DNA of 64,000 nt from CAZQXD01 sp964597315 (GTDB lineage Bacteria > Pseudomonadota > Gammaproteobacteria > Competibacterales > Competibacteraceae). The stretch is taken from assembly GCA_964597315.1 (NCBI GenBank), contig CAZQXD010000012.1:1-64000 (forward strand), written 5' to 3'. The stretch's first letter is position 1, and every line of letters begins with the position of its first letter. Shown here one piece after another: positions 20,827 to 30,325 of the stretch. The translations under genes were made by a program, and so were the position numbers. The notes under the pieces are model-generated. The model did not search any database. It had not been told where the DNA came from and saw only the letters and a program-made list of their open reading frames with translations.

Positions 20827-23112
20827 ATGACGATTCAGCACCGTATCGCCGCCGAACTAGGGGTGGCGCCGGCTCGGGTGGTCGCCGCTGTAGACCTGTT
20901 GGACGGCGGCGCCACCGTGCCGTTCATCGCCCGTTATCGCAAGGAGGCCACCGGCGGTCTGGATGACACCCAGTTGCGCACCCTGGAAGAACGGCTGGGT
21001 TATCTGCGGGAGCTGGAGGAGCGCCGGGAGGCGGTGCTGGCCAGCGTCCGGGAGCAGGGCAAGCTGGAGGCCGGCCTGGAGGCCGCCTTGCGCGCCGCCG
21101 ACACCAAGACCCGGTTGGAGGACCTGTATCTGCCCTTTCGGCCCAAGCGCCGCACCAAAGCCCAGATGGCCCGGGAGGCCGGTCTGGAACCTCTGGCCCT
21201 GGCCCTGCTGGAAGACCCGTCCCAACGCCCGGAAGTACTGGCCGAGGGGTTTTTGAAGCCGGAACAGGGCTATGGGGATGCCGCCGCCGCCCTGGACGGC
21301 GCCCGGCAAATCCTCATGGAGCGCTTCGCCGAGGATGCTGAATTGATCGGCCAATTGCGGGCGTTTGTCTGGGAGCGGGGGGTATTGCGCTCCACGCTGA
21401 TCAAGGGCAAAGGGGACGAGGGGGCCAAGTTCGCCGACTACTTCGACTATGCCGAAGCCCTGCATAAGATTCCCTCCCACCGGGCCTTGGCCCTGTTCAG
21501 GGGCCGCAAGGAGGGGGTGCTGGGGCTGAGCCTGGAGGTGGACGAGAGCTATTGCGAGGGGGAGATCGCCCGGCGCTTCGGCATTGCCGAGCGGGGCCGA
21601 CCCGCCGACCCCTGGCTCCTGGATACCCTGCGCTGGGCCTGGCGGGTCAAGATCCTCACCCACCTGGATACCGAACTCAAAACCCGGCTGCGGGAGCAGG
21701 CCGAGGCCGAAGCCATCGGGGTCTTTGCCCGTAATCTGCGGGATTTGTTGCTGGCCGCCCCCGCTGGACCTAAACCGATTCTGGGTCTGGACCCAGGACT
21801 GCGCACCGGGGTCAAGGCCGCCTGCGTGGACGCCACCGGCAAGCTGGTGGCCACCGCCACGATTTATCCCCACGCCCCCAAAAACCGCTGGGATGAGTCC
21901 ATCCACACCCTGGCCGGGCTGTGCCGCGCTCACAGCATCGGGCTAGTCAGCATTGGCAACGGCACCGCTTCCCGGGAGACCGACAAACTGGTCCAGGAAC
22001 TGATGACACGTCACCCGGAACTGGGGCTGCGGAAGCTGATGGTGTCCGAGGCCGGGGCTTCGGTGTATTCCGCCTCGGAACTGGCCGCCAAGGAGTTTCC
22101 GGAGTTGGATGTGACCTTGCGGGGGGCAGTGTCCATCGCCCGCCGTCTTCAGGACCCTCTGGCGGAACTGGTGAAGATCGAACCCAAGGCCATCGGCGTG
22201 GGCCAGTATCAGCACGACGTGGCCCAGACCCGGCTGGCCCGAAGCCTAGAGGTGGTGGTGGAGGACTGCGTCAACGCCGTGGGGGTGGATCTCAACACCG
22301 CCTCCTCGGCGCTACTGGCCCGGGTGGCGGGGCTGAACCCCAGCTTGGCCCGTAACGTGGTGGAATATCGGGACCAGCACGGGGCCTTTCCCCGGCGCCG
22401 GGATCTCCTGAAGGTGCCCCGTCTGGGGGAAAAAACCTTCGAACAGGCGGCGGGGTTTCTGCGGATCATGGACGGGTCCGACCCTCTGGACCGCTCGGCG
22501 GTGCATCCAGAAGCCTATCCCGTGGTACGGCGGATCATTAAAGCCACCCGCAAGCAAGTCAGGGACCTGATCGGCGATACCCGCCTGTTGCGCGCCCTGG
22601 ACCCCAAGGACTTCACCGATGACCGCTTCGGCCTGCCCACGGTGCAAGACATTCTCGCTGAACTGGAAAAGCCAGGCCGCGATCCACGCCCAGAGTTCAA
22701 GACCGCCGCCTTCAGGGAAGGGGTCGAAAACCTTGCCGACCTGGAGCCGGGGATGATCCTGGAAGGAGTGGTGACCAATGTCGCCAACTTCGGCGCCTTT
22801 GTGGATATCGGCGTCCACCAGGACGGGCTGGTGCATATCTCGGCCTTGGCGGATCGGTTTGTCAAGGACCCCCGGGAGGTGGTCAAGGCCGGGGATGTGG
22901 TGAAGGCCAAGGTGTTGGAAGTGGACCTCAAGCGTCGCCGTATCGCCCTAACCCTACGCCTGGGGGAAGACAGTCGCCGCGCCGAGACACCCCGTCCCGA
23001 GTCTCAGGACCGCACCCCCTCCCGGGCCACCCCCAAGCCGATGGCTTCCGCTCCTCGGGGCGCTCTGGCCGATGCTCTGGCCAAAGCGCGGCGGGGCCGT
23101 CAGCGAGACTGA
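20827..23112 (+). CDS. tex: Tex-family S1 RNA-binding protein
   Basis: 761 residues. Tex is a nucleic-acid-binding transcription accessory factor. In order: helical N-terminus with ATVPFIARYRKEATGGLDD, a YqgF/RuvC-like domain starting at PILGLDPGLRTG, helix-hairpin-helix motifs (NPSLARNVVEYR; LLKVPRLGEKTFEQAAGFLR) and an S1 domain near 640-715 (LEGVVTNVANFGAFVDIGVHQDGLVHIS). The tail is basic and rich in Arg/Ala. Intact and of normal length. It is convergent with rpoH. Confidence 0.97.
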   Translation: MTIQHRIAAELGVAPARVVAAVDLLDGGATVPFIARYRKEATGGLDDTQLRTLEERLGYLRELEERREAVLASVREQGKLEAGLEAALRAADTKTRLEDLYLPFRPKRRTKAQMAREAGLEPLALALLEDPSQRPEVLAEGFLKPEQGYGDAAAALDGARQILMERFAEDAELIGQLRAFVWERGVLRSTLIKGKGDEGAKFADYFDYAEALHKIPSHRALALFRGRKEGVLGLSLEVDESYCEGEIARRFGIAERGRPADPWLLDTLRWAWRVKILTHLDTELKTRLREQAEAEAIGVFARNLRDLLLAAPAGPKPILGLDPGLRTGVKAACVDATGKLVATATIYPHAPKNRWDESIHTLAGLCRAHSIGLVSIGNGTASRETDKLVQELMTRHPELGLRKLMVSEAGASVYSASELAAKEFPELDVTLRGAVSIARRLQDPLAELVKIEPKAIGVGQYQHDVAQTRLARSLEVVVEDCVNAVGVDLNTASSALLARVAGLNPSLARNVVEYRDQHGAFPRRRDLLKVPRLGEKTFEQAAGFLRIMDGSDPLDRSAVHPEAYPVVRRIIKATRKQVRDLIGDTRLLRALDPKDFTDDRFGLPTVQDILAELEKPGRDPRPEFKTAAFREGVENLADLEPGMILEGVVTNVANFGAFVDIGVHQDGLVHISALADRFVKDPREVVKAGDVVKAKVLEVDLKRRRIALTLRLGEDSRRAETPRPESQDRTPSRATPKPMASAPRGALADALAKARRGRQRD

Positions 23113-23124
23113 GCCGCCATCACC

Positions 23125-23145
23125 AGGCGCCCTCGGGGGCCGCCT
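23125..23145. terminator. Hairpin between convergent tex and rpoH
   Basis: AGGCGCCC (23125-23132) and GGGCCGCCT (23137-23145) form a stem with one bulged base. The T run after it on the plus strand is only three bases. It may serve both genes. Confidence 0.4.
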
Positions 23146-23161
23146 TTGGCAATCATGGGGA

Positions 23162-24058
23162 TCAAGCGGCTCGAAGGGCCTCCAGGGGTCGCGCATCGGG
23201 CACGGCGGCCCGCAGTTTCTTGAAGGCGTTGGCCTCTAACTGGCGGATGCGCTCGGCGGACACCCCATACTCGGCGGCCAGCTCCTGGAGGGTGGCTTTC
23301 GGGGCGTTCAGCCAGCGCCGTTGCAGAATGTCCCGGCTGCGGGGGTCCAGGTTTTCCATGGCCTCGCCCAAAGCATCCATGGCCTGTTCATGCCAGTCGT
23401 CCCGTTCCAGGGCCTCCAGGGGATCGGCCCGATGGTCGGCCAGCCAAGCGGAAGGGGCGTGGAGTAGGGCCTCGTCGTCGTCCCCGGCGCCGGGGGCCGG
23501 GTCAAACGCCATGTCATGACCGCTCATCCGGGTTTCCATCTCCAGCACCGTGTCGCTGTCCACCCCCAGGTTCTCGGCCAGATCGTCGGCCTCGCCGGCC
23601 TTCAGCCAGCCCAGTTGCTTTTTGGAACTGCGCAGATTGAAGAACAACTTGCGCTGGGCCTTAGTCGTAGCGATTTTGACAATCCGCCAGTTGCGGAGTA
23701 CGAATTCATGGATTTCGGCGCGAATCCAATGCACGGCGAAGGACACCAGCCGCGCTTCTCGATCCGGGTCGAAACGGCGCACCGCTTTCATTAGGCCCAC
23801 GTTGCCCTCCTGGATCAGATCCCCCAGGGGCAGGCCGTAACCGGCGTACTTGCGGGCCACCTGCACCACGAAGCGCAAATGGGCCATGATCAGCTTGCGG
23901 GCCGCCTCCAGGTCTTGATGGTCGCGCAGCCGCGTGGCCAGTTCCCGTTCCTCGTCGGCCTCCAATACGGGAATGGAGTTGACGTGCCGGATATAGGCTT
24001 CCAGGCTGTCTACGGGAACGGGTAACGACATGGGTTTGGCAACCAAATCGGAACTCAT
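23162..24058 (-). CDS. rpoH: RNA polymerase sigma factor RpoH (sigma-32)
   Basis: 298 residues from ATG at 24058-24056, which follows GGGGAGG with good spacing; an upstream in-frame ATG at 24103 lacks this. Region 2 is clear (LIMAHLRFVVQVARKYAGYG; LPLGDLIQEGNVGLMKAV; FDP...FAVHWIRAEIHEFVL). The diagnostic RpoH box QRKLFFNLR follows, then region 4 with the helix-turn-helix TLQELAAEYGVSAERIRQLE. It directs core polymerase to heat-shock promoters. An insertion of about 25 acidic/Ala-rich residues between regions 3 and 4 (GAGDDDEALLHAP) is longer than I expect. The 5' region is AT-rich and could fold as a thermosensor, which I could not test. Confidence 0.96.
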   Translation of the reverse strand: MSSDLVAKPMSLPVPVDSLEAYIRHVNSIPVLEADEERELATRLRDHQDLEAARKLIMAHLRFVVQVARKYAGYGLPLGDLIQEGNVGLMKAVRRFDPDREARLVSFAVHWIRAEIHEFVLRNWRIVKIATTKAQRKLFFNLRSSKKQLGWLKAGEADDLAENLGVDSDTVLEMETRMSGHDMAFDPAPGAGDDDEALLHAPSAWLADHRADPLEALERDDWHEQAMDALGEAMENLDPRSRDILQRRWLNAPKATLQELAAEYGVSAERIRQLEANAFKKLRAAVPDARPLEALRAA

Positions 24059-24295
24059 CACACTACCTCCCCAATCCGAAAAAATATTCGGATAATTAGT
24101 CAATTCAGTTGCTTAAAGGTTCAATACTGGTACAGATGTATATTGGGACGGGCTGAAAAATTTCAAGCCCCCGGGCCTCATCGGCCAGCCATATGCTCAT
24201 CCCGTGGCAAAGGCCCTTTTTGCCCGCGACTAAGGCGTCGAACCAATCCATTCCCAGCCGGTCTGCTCAGCCTGAACGTTCACTGACGGAGACCG

Positions 24296-25075
24296 ATGGT
24301 GCCCGCGACTTTAATCCAACAGGCCCGACGCGGCTGGAGTCCCATCCACCGGCTGATGTCCCGGCTAGGCCGTCACGAATTATCCACCCTGGTATTGTTG
24401 ACGTTATTGCTGGGGGCCATCTGGGTGTTTGCTATGGTGGCCGGGGAAGTCATAGAAGGGGATACCCGCGCCCTGGACGAGACGATCTTGCTGGCCATGC
24501 GAAATCCCGCCGACCGCTCCGATCCCCTAGGGCCAGGCTGGATGGAAGAACTGGGCCGGGACTTCACTGCTCTGGGCGGGGTGGGGGTGCTGACCCTGCT
24601 GACCTTGGCGGTGGCCGGCTATCTGGCACTGCTGCGCAAATTCGGGGCGGCGCTACTGGTGCTGGCGGCGGTGGGCGGAGGGGTGTTGCTCAGTACCCTT
24701 CTCAAGCTGGGATTCGACCGGCCACGCCCGGACTTGGTGCCCCACGGCTCCATCGTCTATACCCGTAGTTTTCCCAGCGGCCATTCCATGCTCTCGGCGG
24801 CCACCTATCTGACCCTGGGCGCCTTGCTGGCCCGGGTTCAGTCCAAGCGGCGCTTGAAAGCCTATCTGCTGGTGCTGGCCATCATGGTGACCCTGCTGGT
24901 GGGGGTGAGCCGGGTGTATCTGGGGGTGCATTGGCCCACCGACGTACTGGCCGGCTGGACGGCGGGGGCTGCCTGGGCGCTGCTGGTGTGGCTGGTGGCC
25001 CGCTGGTTGCAGGGCCGGGGGCAGGTGGAAACGGATCTTGAGGATTCGGGAGAGCCAGACGAGGGCGGAGTCTAG
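24296..25075 (+). CDS. PAP2-family membrane phosphatase
   Basis: 259 residues. An integral membrane phosphatase acting on lipid phosphates such as undecaprenyl pyrophosphate or phosphatidic acid. All three catalytic motifs are seen: KLGFDRPRP, FPSGHS and SRVYLGVHWPTD. About five to six membrane helices surround them, and the tail is acidic. ATG at 24296. It stands alone, divergent from rpoH. The exact lipid substrate cannot be decided from sequence. Confidence 0.93.
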   Translation: MVPATLIQQARRGWSPIHRLMSRLGRHELSTLVLLTLLLGAIWVFAMVAGEVIEGDTRALDETILLAMRNPADRSDPLGPGWMEELGRDFTALGGVGVLTLLTLAVAGYLALLRKFGAALLVLAAVGGGVLLSTLLKLGFDRPRPDLVPHGSIVYTRSFPSGHSMLSAATYLTLGALLARVQSKRRLKAYLLVLAIMVTLLVGVSRVYLGVHWPTDVLAGWTAGAAWALLVWLVARWLQGRGQVETDLEDSGEPDEGGV

Positions 25076-25142
25076 GACGCCTTTAGTAACCCAACGCCGC
25101 CGGTGGCGCCTGAGAATAGGCGCCGGACGGGCCGAGAGAATA

Positions 25143-25484
25143 TTAACGAATGTTTATGGTCAGAGTGCGGGCGGCCTGCGCAACCCGCGCCTCCCCCGCC
25201 AGTTGCCGGTAGTAATCGGTGGTGCCGGCAGGCTCCCGGTGGCCGACGATATAGACCCCGGGGGCGACGGGGGTTTCAGCGGCCAGTTGCCGGTAGTAAT
25301 CGGTGGTGCCGGCGGGTTCCCGGTGGCCGGGAATGGACTTGCCCTTGGCGCCCAGTTGCTGGCCGGCCAGTTGCCGGTAGTAATCGGTGGTGCCCAACGG
25401 ATCGGTCAGGGGTTCGGCCAGGGCGGCGGCGCCCAGGGTCAGGGCGGCGGTCAAGGCCAGCAGCAGGGTGGTGGATTTGGTCAT
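25143..25484 (-). CDS. Small exported protein with three 28-residue repeats (GTTDYYRQLA)
   Basis: 113 residues; family not recognised. A typical signal peptide (about 1-23, ending LGAAALA) is followed by three copies of GTTDYYRQLA at a strict 28-residue spacing; the linkers between copies end in PGHREPA or VGHREPA. The third copy is followed by a short tail. At DNA level the repeat core is 29 bp, at 25198, 25282 and 25366, exactly 84 bp apart. ATG at 25484-25482 with GGAG upstream. It is flanked by a PAP2 phosphatase (convergent) and a MalT-type regulator (same strand upstream). Likely periplasmic or secreted. The conserved Tyr-Tyr-Arg-Gln core with proline/glycine linkers could be a processed peptide precursor or a binding repeat; that is speculation. 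Confidence 0.8.
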   Translation of the reverse strand: MTKSTTLLLALTAALTLGAAALAEPLTDPLGTTDYYRQLAGQQLGAKGKSIPGHREPAGTTDYYRQLAAETPVAPGVYIVGHREPAGTTDYYRQLAGEARVAQAARTLTINIR

Positions 25485-25610
25485 GGTGGCTGTCTCCGGT
25501 TGTGCGTTATCGATGGCACAACTTTCTCATCCGCCCGGATAGAGCCGCATCCATCCATGGATGGGTTATGGACAGGGGCGGGGGATTCTATCTTCCGATA
25601 GAGCCAGCCC

Positions 25611-28334
25611 CTAGCCTGGGTCGATCAGCCCCAGCCGTCGCGCCCGGTGTACCGCCTCGGTGCGGTTGCGCACATCCAGCTTGCCCAGAATATGGTGTAG
25701 ATGGGTCTTGACCGTGCCCACGGACACGAACAGCTTGGCGGCGATGTCCCGGTTGGCCAGGCCCCGGGCCACCAGGGACAGGACTTCCAGCTCCCGGGCG
25801 CTGATGGCTTCCAGGGGCAGCCCGGCCAGCTCTTCGGTCGGAGCCGGAACTGGGGCCGGGGCAGGGGTATCGGGCGCAGTGTTCAAAACCGCCAGATAGC
25901 TCCGGGCCGTGGGATCGGACAGACCTTGGAGCAGGGGCGCCAGTGCCTCCCGGTCCTGGGCAAAGATCCGCAGATACCCCTCGGGCTGGGCCTGTTTCAC
26001 GGCCAACTCCAGTTCGTCAACCGCCTGGGACGGGTGGCCCGCCGTCCCTAGGGCGACGGCCTTTAATACCCTTAGCTCCAGGGCCTGTCCCCGCCGGTTT
26101 TGGGCCTCGTACCAAGCGATCAGGCGATTAAGGGCCGTGGCTAGGGGGCTATGGTCTTTCCGGGCCAGGGCCAGGCGCAGACGGGCTTCGATCAGCACCA
26201 GGGACGGCGGCGCCGGGTTCAAGTCCTCCAGGGACAGGTCGCCCACCCACCGTTCGGCCTCGGCCATGTTCCCTTGCGCCAGGGCCACCAGCGCCCGGCA
26301 GCCCCGCAATTGGCCCATGGTGTCGATCCAGTTGCCGCGCTCCGCCAGAGCGTTAGCTTCTTCAAGGGCCGCCCCGGCCTCCTGCCGGTCACCCATGGCC
26401 AGCCGAATCAGCACCAGCAACAATTGCGCGGGCACCAGATGGGTAAAGTCGCCGATGGCGCTGACCCGGCGGATAGCGACGCTGGTTTTCTCCAAAGCCT
26501 GATCGAAGCGGCCTCGTTCGTAGAGTACCCAAGCCTGCTCGCCCCATAGATAACCGGCCATGGGGAGCATGGCCATCCGGTCCCGCCGCCCTTGTTCCAA
26601 GAACTCCTCGCACACCCGCCAGGCCGCCGATAGCTGGCCTTGAATCCGGCGCAGCCAAGCCTGGATGCTGACAGCGGCCACGGTGGCCAGGTAGTTGCCG
26701 GCCTGAAAACAGGCATGGCGGGCTTCGCCCAGGGCCTCTTCGGCGGTGGCCAGATCCCCCGCAGCCAGGGAACTCATGCCCAGATTGAGGGCGATCACCC
26801 CCCGCACCAAATGGGCCTCGTCGGCCAGTTGTTCCAGAGCCTGCCGGGCTAGGGTGCGGCCTCGTTCCGGGTCCCCGGAGCGGGTGGCGGCAAAGGCGCG
26901 GATAGCCAGAAAATCCCCTAGATGGCAGAGGTTTTCGGGGGCCTGGAGTAGTGTGGCAATGAGCTGTTCGCCCCGCTCGGCGATGGCCTCGGCCTGGCGA
27001 CAGGCATTGCTCAGCACCGCCGACCAGCCGTCCAGCACCAGCAGCCAGGGCCGCTGGTCTCGCAGTTCATCGGGCAGGGCTTCCAGGCAGCGGCGCAGGG
27101 TGTCCAGTTCGCTGCGTTTGATCAGACTCTCGCCCCAGCGTTGGGCCAGTTCCAGAAGCCAGTCCTGATCCTCCCCTTGCAGGGCGTATTGAAAGGCTTC
27201 GCAGATGGAGCCTTTGGACTCGAACCATTGACTGGCCTGCCGCCGCAGCCCGGCCCCGGCCCCGGGATGGTCCCGTTCCAGCCGCTGGCGCAGCAGTTCG
27301 GCGAACAAATGATGGTAGCGATACCACTGGCGGCGGTCATCCAGGGGGATCAGAAACAGATTGGCGGTCTCTAACTGCTCCAGCACCGCCTGGGCATCGG
27401 GCCGGTCGGTCAGGACCGCGCACAAGGGGCCGGATAGCCGCTCCAGCACCGCCGTGTGCAGTAGAAAATCCCGCAACGCCGGGTCCAGGCCAGCCAGTAC
27501 TTCTTCCACCAGATAATCGGCGAACAGGGGGTGGTCCCCCCTTAGGGCCTGGATGAAACTTTGCCGGTTGCCCTGGCTGCGCAAGGACAGGGCCGACAAC
27601 TGGATGGCCGCCGCCCAGCCCTCGGTGCGCCGCTCGATGGCCCGAATATCCTCGTCGCTCAGGTCCAGGTTCATGATCTCGTTGAAAAATACCCGAGACT
27701 CGGACTCGGCGAAGCGCAGGTCCGCCGGGCGGATTTCGTTGAGTTCATCCCGCACCCGCAGCCGGGCCAGGGGCAGGGGCGGGTCCTGGCGGGTGGTCAT
27801 CAACAGATGCATGCCTTCGGGCAAATTGTCCAGTAGCCAGGCCAGGGCTTGGTGGAGCATCGGGTTGTGGATGACCTGATAATCGTCCAGCACCAGCACG
27901 AACGGTGTCTCGGACTCCCCCAGGGGGATCAGCAGCAACGCCGTCAGCAGCCTTTCCAGTTGAGCCGCATCCATGGTCTGAAGCAAGGCCTCGGGGGGCT
28001 GGCCCACCTCGGGGCGCACGCTCCGAACCGCTCCCAGGAGATAGCTCAGAAACCGCAGGGGCTGGTTATCCGCCTCGTCCAGGGACAGCCAGGCCACCGG
28101 CACGGTGGTCTGGGCCAGCCATTCGCAGACCAGGGTAGTCTTGCCGGAACCGGCTGGCGCCGACACCAGGGTGAGTTTGCGCCACAGGCCGTCTTCGATG
28201 CGCCCGGTCAGGCGTTGGCGAGGCACGATCGCCGGGCGCGGCCGGGGGCTATGCAGCTTGGTGGGGATCAACCCGGCCTCGGGGACCGGTTGAGACGGCG
28301 CGGCGCGGGGGGCGGGGGCGATGGATAAAGCCAT
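25611..28334 (-). CDS. MalT-type LuxR-family ATP-binding transcriptional regulator
   Basis: 907 residues from ATG at 28334. The N-terminal NTPase has a Walker A (SAPAGSGKTTLV) and the STAND-type sequence VLDDYQVIHNP; the middle (about 400-830) is helical TPR-like sensor repeats; the C-terminal 65 residues are a LuxR helix-turn-helix (ISARELEVLSLVARGLANRDIAAKLF, HHILGKLDVRNRTEA). Such proteins are activated by a ligand plus ATP, as MalT is by maltotriose. No maltose gene is adjacent, so ligand and targets are unknown. An in-frame ATG nine codons further upstream is less likely. Upstream is nadA, 164 bp away. Confidence 0.93.
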   Translation of the reverse strand: MALSIAPAPRAAPSQPVPEAGLIPTKLHSPRPRPAIVPRQRLTGRIEDGLWRKLTLVSAPAGSGKTTLVCEWLAQTTVPVAWLSLDEADNQPLRFLSYLLGAVRSVRPEVGQPPEALLQTMDAAQLERLLTALLLIPLGESETPFVLVLDDYQVIHNPMLHQALAWLLDNLPEGMHLLMTTRQDPPLPLARLRVRDELNEIRPADLRFAESESRVFFNEIMNLDLSDEDIRAIERRTEGWAAAIQLSALSLRSQGNRQSFIQALRGDHPLFADYLVEEVLAGLDPALRDFLLHTAVLERLSGPLCAVLTDRPDAQAVLEQLETANLFLIPLDDRRQWYRYHHLFAELLRQRLERDHPGAGAGLRRQASQWFESKGSICEAFQYALQGEDQDWLLELAQRWGESLIKRSELDTLRRCLEALPDELRDQRPWLLVLDGWSAVLSNACRQAEAIAERGEQLIATLLQAPENLCHLGDFLAIRAFAATRSGDPERGRTLARQALEQLADEAHLVRGVIALNLGMSSLAAGDLATAEEALGEARHACFQAGNYLATVAAVSIQAWLRRIQGQLSAAWRVCEEFLEQGRRDRMAMLPMAGYLWGEQAWVLYERGRFDQALEKTSVAIRRVSAIGDFTHLVPAQLLLVLIRLAMGDRQEAGAALEEANALAERGNWIDTMGQLRGCRALVALAQGNMAEAERWVGDLSLEDLNPAPPSLVLIEARLRLALARKDHSPLATALNRLIAWYEAQNRRGQALELRVLKAVALGTAGHPSQAVDELELAVKQAQPEGYLRIFAQDREALAPLLQGLSDPTARSYLAVLNTAPDTPAPAPVPAPTEELAGLPLEAISARELEVLSLVARGLANRDIAAKLFVSVGTVKTHLHHILGKLDVRNRTEAVHRARRLGLIDPG

Positions 28335-28498
28335 GATGATGACATCCCAGGGAATGACCACGGCCCGGGACCCGCAACTCCGGGCCAGCCAGCCGCAGCA
28401 TTGGAAGGCAGTGGGCCTGTGTACTGTCAGGCATTGTAGCGGCAGGGGCGGGGGCAGTGCCAGTACGCTCGGCCTGCCCCGGAACCCGTCGCCAGCCT

Positions 28499-29581
28499 TT
28501 AGGCGTCGTTATTCCCCAACACCACTTGGCGGCGTTGCCGGGCGAAGTCCAGCAGCCGCTGGATGGGTTTCACCGCCTGTTCCCGCACGGCCGGGTCCAC
28601 CTGGATTTCGTTGAGGCCGGTCTCCAGCACATGGGCCAGTTTGCGCAGGCCGTTCATGGCCATCCACGGGCAGTGGGCGCAGCTCACACAGGTGGCGCTG
28701 TTGCCGCCGGTGGGGGCCTCCATGAGGATTTTGTCCGGGGCCGCCAGGCGCATTTTGTGGAAAATGCCATTGTCCGTGGCGACGATGAATTTTTGCTCCG
28801 GGCGGGTTTTGACGGCCTGGATCAAGCCGGTGGTGGAGCCTACCACGTCGGCCTGGGCCACCACGTCGGCGGGGGATTCGGGATGCACCAGCACCACGGC
28901 GTCCGGGTGTTCGGCCCGTAACTGTTGCAGTCCGTCGGCCTTAAAGGCTTCGTGGACCACGCAAGCCCCGTCCCAGAGCAGCATGTCGGCGCCGGTCTGC
29001 CGCTGGATATAGGCGCCTAGGTGCTTGTCCGGCGCCCAGAGGATCTTCTCGCCCCGCGCGGCCAGGTGGCGCACCAGGTCCACGGCAATGCCGGAGGTGA
29101 CCATCCAGTCGGCCCGGGCCTTGACCGCCGCGCTGGTATTGGCATAGACCACTACGGTGCGCTCCGGGTGCAGGTCGCAAAAGGCGGCGAATTCGTCGGG
29201 GGGGCAGCCCAGGTCCAGGGAGCAGTTGGCCTCCAGGTCCGGCACCAAAATCCGCTTTTCGGGGTTGAGGATCTTGGCGGTTTCGCCCATGAATCGCACC
29301 CCGGCCACCACCAGGGTGGAGGAGGGGCATTCGGCGCCGAAGCGGGCCATGTCCAGGGAGTCGGACACATAGCCCCCGGTCTCGTCGGCCAGTTCCTGCA
29401 ATTCCGGGGCGGTGTAGTAATGGGCCACTAGGGTCGCGTCCCGGACCTTGAGCAGGTGCTTGATGCGCGCCACCAGTTCCTTCCGCTCGCCCCGTTCCAA
29501 GGTTTCCGTCACGGTGGGGGGGACGTCATTGGGGCGCAGTCGGTAGGACCGTCGCGGGGCAAGGTTGGTCATCACGTTCAT
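28499..29581 (-). CDS. nadA: Quinolinate synthase A
   Basis: 360 residues. Condenses iminoaspartate with dihydroxyacetone phosphate to quinolinate in de novo NAD synthesis; it carries an oxygen-sensitive [4Fe-4S] cluster. Family blocks: LVAHYYTAPELQ, DSLDMARFG, VVAGVRFMGETAKILNP, DLEANCSLDLGCP, VVYANTSAAVKA, WAPDKHLG, VHPESPADVV and CVSCAHCPWMAMN, with cysteines available for the cluster. It follows nrtR by 48 bp on the same strand, and that regulator is known to control NAD genes, so the pair is probably one operon. Confidence 0.97.
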   Translation of the reverse strand: MNVMTNLAPRRSYRLRPNDVPPTVTETLERGERKELVARIKHLLKVRDATLVAHYYTAPELQELADETGGYVSDSLDMARFGAECPSSTLVVAGVRFMGETAKILNPEKRILVPDLEANCSLDLGCPPDEFAAFCDLHPERTVVVYANTSAAVKARADWMVTSGIAVDLVRHLAARGEKILWAPDKHLGAYIQRQTGADMLLWDGACVVHEAFKADGLQQLRAEHPDAVVLVHPESPADVVAQADVVGSTTGLIQAVKTRPEQKFIVATDNGIFHKMRLAAPDKILMEAPTGGNSATCVSCAHCPWMAMNGLRKLAHVLETGLNEIQVDPAVREQAVKPIQRLLDFARQRRQVVLGNNDA

Positions 29582-29629
29582 GGGCTTGGTCTCGGCTCGT
29601 GGTGATTGGCCCCAGGGGGCGTCGGGTCG

Positions 29630-30313
29630 CTATTTAATGATCTCCACCTGCCCGGGTGTTTTGACCCGGTACAGCCGGGCGGGGCGGTGGTTGCCGATCC
29701 GGGATACCTCCCGGGTGTCCTCGATACAGTCCAGGGTCAACACCCGCTTGCGGAAATTCCGCTTGTCCAGGGGTTCACCCAGAATGGTTTCGTAGACCGA
29801 CTGCAATTCCCCCAAGGTGAACCGCTGGGGCATGAATTGCAGGGCGATGGTGGAATACTCCAGCTTGGCCTTGAGCCGGCGGTGGGCTAGGGTCACCATC
29901 TCGCCGTGGTCCAGGGCCATGGGCGGCAGACTCAACGCCGGGAACCAGGCCAGGCCCCGGTTCTCGGCCAGGGGCGGCAGATGCTCCCAAGGCACCAGGG
30001 CGTAGTAGGCCACCGATACCACCCGCCGACCGGGGGAGCGGTCGGAGCGGCCGAAGGTGTAAAGCTGTTCCAGATACACCCCCTCGCAGCCGGTTTGTTC
30101 GGCCAGATGGTCCAGAGCCGAGGCGTCCAGGTCCTCGTCGGCCTTCATGCAGCCTCCAGGCAGCCACCAGCAGTCCGGGGTCTTGTGGATCAGCAGCACT
30201 TCCAGGCGCTGGTTACGGATGCTGAACAGCACCACATCCGTGGATACCGTCACCTCGGCGGCGGCGGTCGGCCGGTGCTGGGCAAGCTCGGATCGGGTGG
30301 TGCTTGGGGTCAT
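29630..30313 (-). CDS. nrtR: NrtR-type Nudix transcriptional regulator of NAD metabolism
   Basis: 227 residues. An N-terminal Nudix-like domain (STDVVLFSIRNQRLEVLLI; WWLPGGCMKADEDLD) is fused to a C-terminal winged helix (FTLGELQSVYETILGEPLDKRNFRKRV). The Nudix box is degenerate (AEQTG where REL.EE.G is expected), as in NrtR proteins that bind ADP-ribose or NAD metabolites without hydrolysing them. NrtR represses NAD genes; here nadA lies directly downstream. Its own promoter carries an inverted repeat between -35 and -10, so autoregulation is likely. Start ATG at 30313. Confidence 0.92.
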   Translation of the reverse strand: MTPSTTRSELAQHRPTAAAEVTVSTDVVLFSIRNQRLEVLLIHKTPDCWWLPGGCMKADEDLDASALDHLAEQTGCEGVYLEQLYTFGRSDRSPGRRVVSVAYYALVPWEHLPPLAENRGLAWFPALSLPPMALDHGEMVTLAHRRLKAKLEYSTIALQFMPQRFTLGELQSVYETILGEPLDKRNFRKRVLTLDCIEDTREVSRIGNHRPARLYRVKTPGQVEIIK

Positions 30314-30325
30314 GATCGGTCGACT

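Noticed and set aside
25198..25394. Three 29-bp repeats with 55-bp spacers, CRISPR-like spacing
   Set aside because: They lie in frame inside a protein with a signal peptide; the period is exactly 84 bp, and spacers encode related linkers. No cas gene is near.
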